A stretch of DNA of 64,000 bases from Kitasatospora terrestris (GCF_039542905.1 NZ_BAABIS010000001.1:8432001-8496000); one strand, 5' to 3'. Counted from the first letter of the stretch, positions 35,582 through 44,105 are shown. The notes: generated by a model from the letters alone, not told the origin. Program-made: numbers and translations.

Positions 35582-36085
35582 TCAGGCGCCGATCGTCGAG
35601 GTCCGCGACCGGGCGGCTCGGGACGGCGCACGGTTGACGCCCGGTGAGGTCGGGGTGCGGCGCACCCGCCAGGCCCAGAGCGCCCCGCCCGCCGCGGCCA
35701 GGACCTGGGTGAGGCCGGTGGCGATCAGGACGGGCCCGACCCCGGCCCACCCGATCAGGGCGCCGCCGGCCAGCAGGCCCAGCGAGGCCCCGCCCGAGTG
35801 CAGGACGGTCTGCGCGCCGAACGCCGCCCGGCGTTCGGCACCGGAGGTCTGCTCGCTGATCAGGGTGTCCAGGGCGGCGATGCCCCACGGCATCGCCGCG
35901 CCGGCCACCGCGGCCGTCACGCAGATGCCCGTCAGGTCCGGTGCGACGGACGGCAGCAGGACGAACGCGATCCCGAGCACCACCCAGGAGAACACCATCA
36001 GCGGCACCCGCGGCAGCCGGTGGACGACCAGCGGGACCACGAGCGAGGCGGCCACGGACGCGGCCCCGTACCCGCCCGTCCCGGC
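35582..36085 (-). pseudogene. C-terminal half of an MFS transporter (5'-truncated)
   Basis: Only about 165 residues remain, covering five to six spans: GYGAASVAASLVVPLVVH, LMVFSWVVLGIAFVLL, ICVTAAVAGAAMPWG, then GLLAGGALIGWAGVGPVLIA. This matches the second half of a 12-span MFS exporter. The match stops abruptly near 36085, where an unrelated plus-strand tail begins. No start codon or ribosome site is present at the break. Confidence 0.7.
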
Positions 36086-36105
36086 GGCCGCTCGCGGGGT
36101 GCGCG

Positions 36106-36411
36106 GTGCTCTACTCCACCATCGACCTGGCCGGCGACAGCGTCCGGGCGAAGCTCTCCGCCCTCGGCGCCACGCCACGGCCCGGCCCCACGATCGAGGC
36201 CACACTCCGGATCGCCCACCGGCGCGGGGCCGCCGCACTCGTCCCGCTCCTGGCCGCCCGCTGGTGGGCCGACCCCACCAGCCAGGTCCTGCCGTCCCCC
36301 GTCCCCGGCCAGGTCACGGTCTCCCTGATCACCCGGCCGCCCCAACCCGCCGTCCTCACCGGGGCCCTGCCCGCCATCGCCCGCGGAATCCTCGGCGAGG
36401 ACCGGCCCTGA
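36106..36411 (+). pseudogene. C-terminal fragment of an unrecognised protein
   Basis: A frame of about 101 residues beginning around a GTG at 36106 (VLYSTIDLAGDSVRAKLSAL) and ending ARGILGEDRP. Codon bias is good, but there is no ribosome site, and the frame begins exactly at the break of the truncated MFS gene. I take it as the tail of a gene whose front was lost. A short intact gene is the alternative. Confidence 0.4.
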
Positions 36412-36626
36412 CCCGTCGAACAGCCCCGCGCGACCGGGCCCGGCGGTACCCCCGCGCGCTCCACGCCGGTCCGGCCGGCCCGCCGCTTTCACCCCCAGGG
36501 GTGGGAGCGGCGTCCGAACGGGTGGACAGTTGTGCATTCGGCTGCAGCGGACCGCGGACGACGGGCAGGCTACGTGCTCGTCGGGTGGCTTCGGCCCGGA
36601 GGGAAGGCGCGTCGAGGGGATCCGCC

Positions 36627-37439
36627 GTGCAGTGGCTGTCGCTCATAGTCTCGATGGTGGTCGGCCTGATCAACAGCATCGGCCCGCAACTGCCGGACGC
36701 GACCTCGGACCTGTCGACCCCGGTGCCGTTCGGGAAGGCGAAGGTGGCCTTCCGGGACACCTTCGACCGCGCGAGCATCGGCGCCGGCGGCACCTGGGGC
36801 TGGAAGACCGGCGCCTACAGCGGCAACTGCACCGACAACCCCGGGGACTTCAAGCTCGACCACCTGACGACCGACGCCCTGAGGCACGAGAACGGCACGC
36901 TGGTGATCACCGCCGCGCCCGCCGGCAACGGGCGCTGGAACACCGGGCTCGTCACCACCGGCGACTCCTGCGGCTCGGGCGGCAGCGGCGCCGAGATCCG
37001 CACCGGTGACATCCTGCTGGCCCGGGTGCGGCTGCCCGCGGCCGGTTCGGGCGCGTGGCCGGCCCTGTGGACGTGGCGGGACGGACGCAACGAGATCGAC
37101 GTCTTCGAATGGCACGGGGACCGTCCCGGAGTCGTCGAGTTCGTCAACCACGTCCGCGGCGGGAACGGCAGCTACAGCTCCGACGAGATCGAGGCAGGCG
37201 CGTGGATCTACGTCGGCGCCCGTTTCGGCGCGGACAACACCGTCTGGTACGTCGGCCCCACGCAGGACCGGCTGAAGATCGCGTTCGAGGACCACACCGG
37301 CGTGGGGCCGAACTTCTCGGCCTACCCGGTGCTGAACCTCTCGGTGAACAACGGGCGTTACCACCGGGCCCCGCCGGCGCAGACCCCGATCAGCTTCGCG
37401 ATCGACAGCATTACCGTCTACCGGCCCGCCGCTGCCTGA
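36627..37439 (+). CDS. Membrane-anchored or secreted GH16-like glycosidase paralogue C
   Basis: A 270-residue protein. A hydrophobic leader WLSLIVSMVVGLINSIG (3-19) could be an uncleaved anchor or signal peptide. The core has NPGDFKLDHL, GAWPALWTW and NEIDVFEWHGD with Glu156, Asp158 and Glu161 as the GH16 catalytic set. GTG 36627 has GAGGGGA seven bases upstream. With the copies at 16699 and 32103 it makes a three-member family in 21 kb. A terminator shared with the convergent WhiB gene follows. Confidence 0.8.
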   Translation: MQWLSLIVSMVVGLINSIGPQLPDATSDLSTPVPFGKAKVAFRDTFDRASIGAGGTWGWKTGAYSGNCTDNPGDFKLDHLTTDALRHENGTLVITAAPAGNGRWNTGLVTTGDSCGSGGSGAEIRTGDILLARVRLPAAGSGAWPALWTWRDGRNEIDVFEWHGDRPGVVEFVNHVRGGNGSYSSDEIEAGAWIYVGARFGADNTVWYVGPTQDRLKIAFEDHTGVGPNFSAYPVLNLSVNNGRYHRAPPAQTPISFAIDSITVYRPAAA

Positions 37440-37480
37440 GCGGCCCCGGCGGCCGGACGCGAAGCGAAGGGCTCCTGGAC

Positions 37481-37515
37481 GCGGGGCCGGCCGACACCCC
37501 GTCGACCGGCCCCGC
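37481..37515. terminator. Bidirectional terminator between paralogue C and WhiB
   Basis: An inverted repeat with 10-bp arms GCGGGGCCGG / CCGGCCCCGC and an inner CGAC/GTCG stem, centred between two convergent genes. Confidence 0.7.
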
Positions 37516-37528
37516 GCCCCCAGCGGGG

Positions 37529-37849
37529 TCAGCCGGCCAGCGGCAGGCCCCGCCGGCCCCCCGCGGTGTGCTCCGTGTGCTCCGCCCGGGCCCGGCGCAG
37601 GAGGTTGTCCCAGGACTCGACGGTCGGCCGACGCCGCAGCAGGGCGCGCCGTTCGCGGTCGGTCATGCCGCCCCAGACACCGTGCTCGATCCGCTGGTCG
37701 AGTGCGTAGGCCAGGCACTCGGTGCGCACCGGACAGCCGGTGCACACGGCCTTCGCGCGGTTCTGCCCCGCGCCGTCGACGAACAGGGCGTCAGGGTCCG
37801 AGGTCCGGCAGGACCCGCGCTGGACCCAGTTGGCGTCGATGATTTCCAT
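37529..37849 (-). CDS. WhiB-family [4Fe-4S] regulator
   Basis: A 106-residue Wbl protein. Four cluster-binding Cys are present (Cys14, Cys36, Cys39, Cys45), followed by the GVWGG turn (57-61) and a basic tail RERRALLRRR. Wbl proteins bind the primary sigma factor and sense redox or NO to control development and secondary metabolism. ATG 37849 follows GGGGGAG closely. The exact subgroup (WhiB, WblA-E) cannot be fixed by eye. Confidence 0.93.
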   Translation of the reverse strand: MEIIDANWVQRGSCRTSDPDALFVDGAGQNRAKAVCTGCPVRTECLAYALDQRIEHGVWGGMTDRERRALLRRRPTVESWDNLLRRARAEHTEHTAGGRRGLPLAG

Positions 37850-38115
37850 GGCTCCCCCTCAGGTGACCGTCGCGCGGCGCGGATTCGCCGTCCGACGGAG
37901 CCACCGACGCTAGGCCATGGACATGACGGACAGAAAGCGGACCGTCACCCGATCGAGTGGTGAAGCGCCGGTTCCGCAGCCCCGGGCGCCCTCCGCACCC
38001 CCGCCGCAAGGGGCGCCGGCCCCCTGTTCCGCCCCGAGCGGGGACGTGAGAGCATCGGCGCTCCTCGCGGGTACGCAATCGGGCGGCCCGCACCGGACGG
38101 GTGAGGTGGGCGGCC

Positions 38116-38847
38116 GTGGCAGGAACGGCGGGCAGCGCGCGGGTGCTGGTGGTGCAGCACGAGGACGGCACCGGGCCCGGCCTGGTCGGTGAACACCTGG
38201 AGCGGACGGGGCTGCACCTGCACACGGTCCATCCCTGGGCGGGCGAGGCGCTGCCGGCCCGCCTCGACGGATACGCCGGGCTGCTGGTCCTCGGCGGCGC
38301 ACCCAACTGCGAGGACGACGCCGCGGCGCCGTGGCTGCCGCGGGTGCGGGAACTGATCCGGCAGGCGGTCGCGGACCACGTCCCGCTGCTGGGAATCTGC
38401 CTCGGCGGGCAGCTCATGGCCGTGGCCCTCGGCGGCAGCGTCGCCCCCCGCGGCCGGATGCCCGAGGTGGGCGCGACACCGCTGCGCCGACTCCCGGCCG
38501 CCGACCGGGACGCGGTGTTCGGCGGCGTGCCCGAGGGGGCGCTCGCCGCGCAGTGGCACTGGGACGAGATCACCGCCCTGCCGCCGGACGCGGTGGCACT
38601 GCTGGGCGGGGACGACTCCAGGCACCAGGCGTTCCGGGTCGGCGCATGCGGGTGGGGCGTGCAGTTCCATCCGGAGGTGCTCGCCGCCGTGACGGCCGAC
38701 TGGGCAGGCTCCGACGGGCCCGCCGTGAAGGCGGCCGGCGGCGACCCGCAGGCCGCCGTCGACTCCGTCCGCGCCGCGGAGCCGGAGCTGCGCGCGGTAT
38801 GGGGCGCGATGGCCGAGGCCTGGGGCGAAGTCGTCCGCCGGGCGTGA
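38116..38847 (+). CDS. Class I glutamine amidotransferase-like protein
   Basis: A 243-residue protein with a triad-type GATase1 fold. GICLGGQ carries nucleophile Cys95, and VQFHPEV near residue 183 carries the His-x-Glu pair. No synthetase partner domain is attached, as in many stand-alone GMP-synthase-like GATases. GTG 38116 is preferred because GAGGTGG lies upstream; GTG 38101 is an alternative. The acceptor substrate is unknown. Confidence 0.87.
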   Translation: MAGTAGSARVLVVQHEDGTGPGLVGEHLERTGLHLHTVHPWAGEALPARLDGYAGLLVLGGAPNCEDDAAAPWLPRVRELIRQAVADHVPLLGICLGGQLMAVALGGSVAPRGRMPEVGATPLRRLPAADRDAVFGGVPEGALAAQWHWDEITALPPDAVALLGGDDSRHQAFRVGACGWGVQFHPEVLAAVTADWAGSDGPAVKAAGGDPQAAVDSVRAAEPELRAVWGAMAEAWGEVVRRA

Positions 38848-39117
38848 GCCCCTCGTGGCGTGGACCACGGACAGTCGCAGACGCCGCCCCGCGCTGCGGC
38901 CCCGCCCGGGTCGAACCGCTGCCGGCCCTTCCGGGCCCCGGTCGGCAAGGGGCACCGCCGCCCGGGAGAACACCCCGGCGGGGCGGAACGTCCGGGTGGG
39001 CTGTTCGGCGGAGCGGGGACGCCGCCGAGGGTGTCGCGCCGCTCGGAAGGGCCCGCGGCCGGGAGAGTGGGGTGGTCCGCCCGGCGGAGGCGGACCAGAT
39101 CCACGGGAGCCGCCCGC

Positions 39118-40713
39118 ATGGCCCGTTCGACCGGTGTGCCGCACGACGGATACTCCGAGCACCGCTGGAAAGCACTGGCCGGCATGTGCGTCGCGGCCGG
39201 CATGGTGTGGCTGTCGTTCGCCGACTTCGGGGTGGCCGTTCCGACGATCTCGCAGGAGCTGGATGCCTCGCTGCCCGATCTGCAGTGGGCGAACAACGCG
39301 TTCAGCCTGTCCACCGGAGCCCTGGTGCTCGCCGCGGGCCGCCTCGGCGACGTGTACGGGCGCAAGCGGATGCTGTGCGTGGGCCTGCTGGTGATGGGCG
39401 CGGTGTCGTTGGTGGCGGCGTTCGTGCCGGGTGTGACCGGAATGATCGTCGGCCGTGCGGTGATGGGTGTCGGCGCGGCGCTGATCCTGCCCGCCACGCT
39501 CGCGCTGATCCCGCCGATGTTCCCACCGGACGAGCAGCCCCGGGCGTTCGGCGCGTGGATGGCCGTCGCCTGGGTCGGGCAGGCGGCCGGTCCCGCGGTC
39601 GGCGGCGTACTGACCGGTCTGCTGGGCTGGCGCTCCACGTTCTGGATCAACGCCCCGCTGGCGCTGGTCGCCCTGTGGCTGGTGCACCGCTCCGCCGAGG
39701 AGTCCACCGACCCGAACGCCTCCCGCCACATCGACCTGCCTGGCCTGTTCACCAGCGCCCTCGCGGCGTTCTGCCTGCTGTACGGCTGCACGGCCGGCCA
39801 GGAGGAGGGGTTCGACGATCCGGTGATCATCGCCCTGCTGGTCGGCTCCGTCGTGCTGGCCGCGCTGTTCGTGCTGCTGGAGAAGAAGGTGAAGGACCCG
39901 CTGATCGACCTGCGGCTGTTCTCCTCGCGCCCGTTCTGCGGCGCCCTGGCGGCCAACTCGGTCATGAACATCGTCTTCGCGGGCGTCAGCTTCCTGCTCA
40001 CCCTCTACCTGCAGCAGGTCCGCGGCTACGGCCCGGTGGCCGCCGGCCTGCTCCTGCTGCCCTCGACCGTGACGATCCTGCTGCTGAATCCCGTCGGCGG
40101 CCGGGTCTCCGCCCGCCGGGGCCCGCGCCTGCCGGTCGTGGTCGGGGTCCTGCTGCTGGGCGTCGGCACCCTGGTGACCGCGCTGATCGGCCGCGACTAC
40201 ACCTACCCGCTGCTCGCCCTCGGCCTGCTGGTGCTCGGCGCGGGCCTCGGCCTGATGTCCATCCCGCTCTCCGACACCGCCGTGGCCGGCCCGCCCGAGG
40301 AACTCGCCGGCACCGCGTCGGGCATGTTCAAGGTGACCAGCATGCTGGGCGGGGCGTTCGGGGTCGCGATCACCGTCGCGGTGCAGCAGGCGGTGGAGAG
40401 CAACCAGGCCGAGAAGAAGGCGAAGGCCGCAGGCCTGTCCTCCTCCCAGGTGAACGAACTCGTCAACGCCGTCACCGACTCCGACCTCGCCGCGAAGATC
40501 CTCGCCTCCGTCGACCAGGCGACCCAGGCCGCGCTCACCGCCGCGTTCCGCGAAGTGCAGGCAGTGGGCGCCGGCCGGGCGATCGCCCTGTCCGGGCTGC
40601 TGGCCCTCGCCGCCGCCCTGCTGCTCCCCCTGCTGTGGCGGCGCAGCGAGCCGCCCGGCCCGGCGCAGCCCGCCGGGCCGCCGGAGACGCCCGAGCGGCT
40701 GGAGGCGGCATGA
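39118..40713 (+). CDS. MFS multidrug exporter, DHA2 (14-span) type
   Basis: A 531-residue proton-driven exporter with about 14 membrane spans. The motif GRLGDVYGRKRML (motif A) follows span 2, motif C-like GPAVGGVLTGLLGWRSTFWIN is at span 5, and the chain ends with a Pro-rich cytoplasmic tail. It is typical of actinobacterial drug or antibiotic efflux. ATG 39118 follows GGGAG at nine bases. Its last codons overlap the NTF2-like gene by four bases, so the pair is coupled. Confidence 0.92.
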   Translation: MARSTGVPHDGYSEHRWKALAGMCVAAGMVWLSFADFGVAVPTISQELDASLPDLQWANNAFSLSTGALVLAAGRLGDVYGRKRMLCVGLLVMGAVSLVAAFVPGVTGMIVGRAVMGVGAALILPATLALIPPMFPPDEQPRAFGAWMAVAWVGQAAGPAVGGVLTGLLGWRSTFWINAPLALVALWLVHRSAEESTDPNASRHIDLPGLFTSALAAFCLLYGCTAGQEEGFDDPVIIALLVGSVVLAALFVLLEKKVKDPLIDLRLFSSRPFCGALAANSVMNIVFAGVSFLLTLYLQQVRGYGPVAAGLLLLPSTVTILLLNPVGGRVSARRGPRLPVVVGVLLLGVGTLVTALIGRDYTYPLLALGLLVLGAGLGLMSIPLSDTAVAGPPEELAGTASGMFKVTSMLGGAFGVAITVAVQQAVESNQAEKKAKAAGLSSSQVNELVNAVTDSDLAAKILASVDQATQAALTAAFREVQAVGAGRAIALSGLLALAAALLLPLLWRRSEPPGPAQPAGPPETPERLEAA

Positions 40714-41111
40714 GCGAGCGCGACGACTTCCTGCGGTGGATCGGCACGGCGCTGTACGACGCCGAACTGGCCCTCCACAACGGCGACGCCGCCCCGCGCA
40801 GGGCGATCTGGTCGGCCACGGAACCGGTGAGCGTGCTCGGAGCGTGGCGCAACGCCGTCGGCACACCCGAGGTCGACGAGCTCTTCACCGCCCTCGAGGA
40901 GTCCTTCTCGGCCTGCACGTCCTACCGGTTCGAACTGCTCGCGGCCGACGTCGTGGGGGACATGGCCTACACCGCCGGTCTGGAACACATCAGCGCCTCG
41001 GTCGACGGGCAGCCCCGCACCTACACGCTGCGCGCCACCCAGGTGTACCGCCGCGAAGCCGGCACCTGGCGGGTGGTCCACCGACACGGGGACACGGTCA
41101 CCGGAGACTGA
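40710..41111 (+). CDS. NTF2-like (SnoaL/DUF4440-type) protein
   Basis: A 133-residue single-domain protein of the cystatin-like NTF2 fold. Its pattern is an N-terminal helix with ALYDAELALHNGDA, WSATEPVSVLGAWRNAVG, then strands ending TQVYRREAGTWRVVHRHGD. Related proteins are small-molecule cyclases, isomerases or detoxifiers. The ATGA overlap with the exporter suggests that they act on the same compound. Its substrate is not evident. Confidence 0.88.
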   Translation: MSERDDFLRWIGTALYDAELALHNGDAAPRRAIWSATEPVSVLGAWRNAVGTPEVDELFTALEESFSACTSYRFELLAADVVGDMAYTAGLEHISASVDGQPRTYTLRATQVYRREAGTWRVVHRHGDTVTGD

Positions 41112-41221
41112 CCGGCCCGGACCCGGACCCGGACCCGCGGGGCGCGCATGCCGGGGCCCGGCCGCGGCGGGGTGCCGGAACCGGGCTGCGGGGCCGTTGT
41201 GGTGGCCGTCGGGGGTCGGGC

Positions 41222-41668
41222 TCAGGTGAGGGCGCAGACCAGCAGGGCGAAGGCGGCGACGATGACGGCGACGCGGGCGTAGTGGTAGCGGTCCCAGCGG
41301 TTCTGCTGCTCCTTCCAGTCCGCGGGCCGGTTCTCCGGGGTCCAGGTCTTGCTGCGGTTGTTGATCGGGACGAGCAGCAGGACCGACATCAGCACACTCA
41401 CGACCAGCAGCGCGGCGGCGAGGACGACCAGGCCGGTGCCGGGGTGGTGCCGGCCGGCCACGGCCCAGACCGCGGCGAGGACCAGTGAGCCGATGTACCA
41501 GACCGGCATCACGGCGCCGAGCATCCGGCCTCCGTGGGCGCGGGCGAGGGTGGCGCTGTCCTCGGGCAGTCCGGCGAAGATCCGGTTCATCACGAAGGCG
41601 ACGGAGAGCTCCACCCCGACCATCAGGCCGACGGACACGACGGTGAAGACCTCAAGTGCGGTGAGCAT
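41222..41668 (-). CDS. DUF1772 membrane protein
   Basis: A 148-residue integral membrane protein with four spans and an ending DRYHYARVAVIVAAFAL. The sequence PINNRSKTWTPENRPADWKEQ between spans 3 and 4 is typical of DUF1772/anthrone oxygenase-like proteins. ATG 41668 follows GGAGGGG. It is divergent from the TetR gene at 41759, and both likely share the two CTAGC palindromes between them. Confidence 0.87.
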   Translation of the reverse strand: MLTALEVFTVVSVGLMVGVELSVAFVMNRIFAGLPEDSATLARAHGGRMLGAVMPVWYIGSLVLAAVWAVAGRHHPGTGLVVLAAALLVVSVLMSVLLLVPINNRSKTWTPENRPADWKEQQNRWDRYHYARVAVIVAAFALLVCALT

Positions 41669-41685
41669 GGTTCCCCTCCAGGGAT

Positions 41686-41750
41686 CTAGCGCTGCTAGCC
41701 GGTGAGGCAACGCTAGTACTGCTGCCGCTTGATTGTCTAGCGGTGCTAGA
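41686..41750. promoter_or_regulatory. Two TetR operator candidates (CTAGC-N3-GCTAG)
   Basis: Palindromes CTAGC-GCT-GCTAG at 41686-41698 and TCTAGC-GGT-GCTAGA at 41736-41750, with starts 50-51 bp apart, fill the 90-bp divergent promoter of the DUF1772 and TetR genes. CTAG is rare in this DNA, which makes chance unlikely. The adjacent TetR protein is the obvious ligand. Confidence 0.75.
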
Positions 41751-41758
41751 ATCGAGTC

Positions 41759-42361
41759 ATGTCGGTACAGGAACGCAAAGAGCGCGAACGGGCGGACCGC
41801 GAGCGCCTCATCGTGGCGACGGCCCGCGAACTCGCCGAGCAGCAGGGCTGGGACGCGGTCACCACCCGCCGGCTCGCCGAGCGCATCGAGTACAGCCAGC
41901 CCGTCCTCTACAGCCACTTCCGCGGCAAGCGCGAGATCATCGGCGCCGTCGCCCTCCAAGGCGCCACCGAGATGGCCGCGGCGCTGCGGGCCGCGACCGC
42001 CGCGGCGACCGTCACTGCGGACGGAGGCGCGGACGGCCTGCGCACCCGGGTCGCCGCGCTCGCCCGCGCCTACCTCGCCTTCGCCGAACGCAACCCGGCG
42101 CTCTACGACGCCATGTTCCGCCTCGACGGCGGCCTGGCCTTCGCGCAGGAGGACACCCCCGAGCAGTTGAAGGACGCCTTCGCGGCCCTGCTGGAGACCC
42201 TGGCCGAGGCCGCCGGCGACGGCGTCGACCCGGGGCTGTTCACCGAGACGTTCTGGGCCGCCCTCCACGGCCTGGCCACCCTCACCCGCGCGGGACGGCT
42301 GCCCCCGCAGGACACCGAACGCAGGCTGGAGTTGGTGGTGGAACGGCTCGCCGTCCTGTGA
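41759..42361 (+). CDS. TetR-family transcriptional regulator
   Basis: A 200-residue TetR repressor. The HTH is VTTRRLAERIEYSQPVLYSH, followed by FRGKREIIGAV; the C-terminal part fits the TetR_C_13/WHG type seen with DUF1772 partners. ATG 41759 lies nine bases after the second operator. Autorepression and repression of the DUF1772 gene are inferred from layout and palindromes. Confidence 0.9.
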   Translation: MSVQERKERERADRERLIVATARELAEQQGWDAVTTRRLAERIEYSQPVLYSHFRGKREIIGAVALQGATEMAAALRAATAAATVTADGGADGLRTRVAALARAYLAFAERNPALYDAMFRLDGGLAFAQEDTPEQLKDAFAALLETLAEAAGDGVDPGLFTETFWAALHGLATLTRAGRLPPQDTERRLELVVERLAVL

Positions 42362-42598
42362 GCCGCCTTCCAGAGCCGCCCGGCTCGCTCGGCCCGCCCG
42401 GCCGGGCAGTCCTCCGAGGAGCAGCCGCCCCTGTCCACTGCGGCTGCGGATCTCCGGAGCCGTGTACGCAGGCGGGGGAGTAGGGCGGAGATCGAGGGAG
42501 GGGCGGTGTCGTGGACGCCGCCGACACGGACCGTGCGAACCACGGTTGCCGAGCGGTCGCCTTCCCCTCGCAGCGGACGGCCTGGACGACCGCGACCG

Positions 42599-43060
42599 TC
42601 ACTCCTCGCCGTCGTCCGTCCGTCGCCGCAGCCCGTCGAACCGCGGCCGCCGGGAGGGCGGCCCGTCGAACAGGCCCCGCACGTTGTTGGCGACCCCCAG
42701 GTAGCGGTGCTCCTCCCCGACGGGCACGATGCGCTCGCTCCGCGCGAGGAACGCCACGACCGCGTTCGCCGGGATCCGGAGCACCGCCGTCGCCTCCTCC
42801 CCGCTGAGCGAAATGAACAGGGTGCCCCGCTCCCCGTCCGGATCGGGGCTGGGAAACACCGACACATCGCCCCCGCCGGCCCACGTCGTCGTACCCGCGG
42901 ACAGCAGGTCCCGGGCGAAGGTCCACCGCACCGGCGCACCCGCGTGCACCTGCATGTCCAGATGCACCGCATACGGCTCCACCGGGTCGTACCGCAGGCA
43001 GGTCGGAACCGGCACCGCCAACCCCGGCGCCACCACGACCTCCGCCTCCACCCGCGTCAC
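42599..43060 (-). CDS. SsgA-like sporulation/cell-division protein (SALP)
   Basis: A 153-residue SALP. Key features are LRYDPVEPYAVHLDMQ near the start, VRWTFARDLLSAGTTTWAGGGDV in the middle and AVVAFLARSERIVPVGEEH near the end. All are typical of the SsgA/SsgB family that guides septation in sporulating actinomycetes. The tail of about 20 residues is basic. GTG 43060 is chosen; GTG 43063 is equally possible. It follows the small gene at 43105 by 44 bp on the same strand. Confidence 0.88.
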   Translation of the reverse strand: MTRVEAEVVVAPGLAVPVPTCLRYDPVEPYAVHLDMQVHAGAPVRWTFARDLLSAGTTTWAGGGDVSVFPSPDPDGERGTLFISLSGEEATAVLRIPANAVVAFLARSERIVPVGEEHRYLGVANNVRGLFDGPPSRRPRFDGLRRRTDDGEE

Positions 43061-43104
43061 CACACCGCCCGCCGCGGTGCGCTGACGCGGTACACGCCCG
43101 CCCG

Positions 43105-43347
43105 TCACGACACCGCCCCGATCACCACGACCCGCCGCAACCCGGATCCGGCCGCCCTGCCGCGCTGCCGCCGTGCGGTCGACAGCGGGCCGAACCGGGG
43201 CGGCTGCACCAGGCGCTCCCACTCCGGGTCCGCCGTCCCCGGCACCGCGCGGCCGGCGGCACGCCACTGCGCCTCCAACGTCGAGAACAGCGGCCAGTCC
43301 TGACGAAACGTTTCCGCACTCGGATTGAAGAATTGATCAATTTCCAC
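43105..43347 (-). CDS. Small protein with WRAAGRxVPG motif, paralogue of the protein at 8100-8315
   Basis: An 80-residue protein: MEIDQFFNPSAETFRQDW, then LEAQWRAAGRAVPG, DPEWERL and a basic tail. The centre matches the 71-residue protein at 8100. GTG 43347 is the start. Sitting just upstream of an SsgA-like gene, it may be in the same transcript, but a role in division is only a guess. Confidence 0.62.
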   Translation of the reverse strand: MEIDQFFNPSAETFRQDWPLFSTLEAQWRAAGRAVPGTADPEWERLVQPPRFGPLSTARRQRGRAAGSGLRRVVVIGAVS

Positions 43348-43639
43348 ACCGCATCCAACGACGCGGGCAGCGGCCGGTCACGCACTCGATGCGCGTGGCG
43401 GCGACCAGGGCCGACGGGTGCCGCTACGGCCGGACCACCTGACGGACGTGGGGGCGGCTACCGGCCCGCCGGGCGCCTCCTCCGCCCACCGGACCCGCCG
43501 CCCGGTCGAAGCCCCTTGCCCGTCCGGCCGCATGGCTTGGCGGATGCGGCCGCGCGCCGCTCGCGGTCCTCACCGCGACGCGACCGGCAGAACCCATGCG
43601 CTGCCGGCCGGTGACGTGGCGTGGAGTCGCAGGTGCCGA
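43348..43639. other. Intergenic region, nothing supported
   Basis: 292 bp between the small gene and the tRNA. Frames here lack ribosome sites and clear bias. The tRNA promoter must lie in its right part, but I see no good consensus. Confidence 0.4.
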
Positions 43640-43716
43640 CGCGGGGTGGAGCAGCTCGGCAGCTCGCCGGGCTCATAACCCAGAGGTCGCGGGTTCACAT
43701 CCTGTCCCCGCTACCA
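43640..43716 (+). tRNA. tRNA-fMet (CAT) with unusual substitutions
   Basis: A 77-base cloverleaf including an encoded CCA. Acceptor arm CGCGGGG/CCCCGCT, anticodon CAT at 43674-43676 and three G-C pairs at the base of the anticodon stem identify an initiator tRNA. Compared with the usual Streptomyces form there are odd changes: a C-A mismatch in the anticodon stem, TTCACAT in place of TTCAAAT in the T-loop (A58 to C) and C for T in the D-loop. It may be a working variant or a decaying copy. Confidence 0.75.
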
Positions 43717-43719
43717 AAC

Positions 43720-43751
43720 CGGGCCCGGTGCGTGTGAACGCACCGGGCCCG
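43720..43751. terminator. Bidirectional terminator after tRNA
   Basis: A perfect 14-bp stem CGGGCCCGGTGCGT with a GTGA loop, four bases after the tRNA CCA. It also lies after the stop of the minus-strand GlsB/YeaQ gene, so it can serve both. Confidence 0.85.
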
Positions 43752-43791
43752 GACCCGCGCCTGTCGCTGGCTACCCTCCCTGCCTGTCGCC

Positions 43792-44052
43792 TCAGGCGTG
43801 GCGGCGGGCCCAGAGAGGGGTGACCAGTCCGATCAGGACGGCGGCGGCGCCGACCTGGAAGATGTGGCGGATCCAGTCGATCCCGTCGGTGTCGGCGACG
43901 CCGAACGCGCTCGCCAGGAAGTTGCCGATGATGCCACCGACGATACCGAGCAGGATGGTGAGCCACAGCGGGATCGGCTGGCGCCCGGGAATGACCAGCT
44001 TCGCCAGCAGACCGATGACCAGACCGGCGATGATCGCCCAAAGAATCGACAC
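43792..44052 (-). CDS. GlsB/YeaQ/YmgE family membrane protein
   Basis: An 86-residue protein with three membrane spans: ILWAIIAGLVIGLLAKLV, LWLTILLGIVGGIIGNFLAS and HIFQVGAAAVLIGLVTPLWA. Gly-rich spans and the PIPLW loop are typical of this stress-linked family. GTG 44052 has GGAGGA at good distance. A strong hairpin lies just upstream of the ribosome site. Confidence 0.9.
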   Translation of the reverse strand: MSILWAIIAGLVIGLLAKLVIPGRQPIPLWLTILLGIVGGIIGNFLASAFGVADTDGIDWIRHIFQVGAAAVLIGLVTPLWARRHA

Positions 44053-44069
44053 AGGGTCCTCCTCCACTC

Positions 44070-44105
44070 GCGACGTCCGCGGCCCGTGCGGGCCGCGGAC
44101 GTCGC
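44070..44105. promoter_or_regulatory. 16-bp perfect hairpin in the leader of the GlsB-like gene
   Basis: Arms GCGACGTCCGCGGCCC / its complement with loop GTGC, ending about five bases upstream of the GGAGGA of the gene at 44052. No same-strand gene precedes it, so it is not an obvious terminator. It could be an attenuator, an RNA thermometer-like element or a protein site. Confidence 0.45.

Noticed and set aside
37917..38192. Plus-strand frame before the glutamine amidotransferase
   Set aside because: Pro/Ser-rich, no ribosome site, and overlaps the amidotransferase start region.
37945..40866. 973-codon minus-strand frame over the MFS exporter
   Set aside because: Gln/His/Arg-rich antisense of membrane-span codons; no family match.
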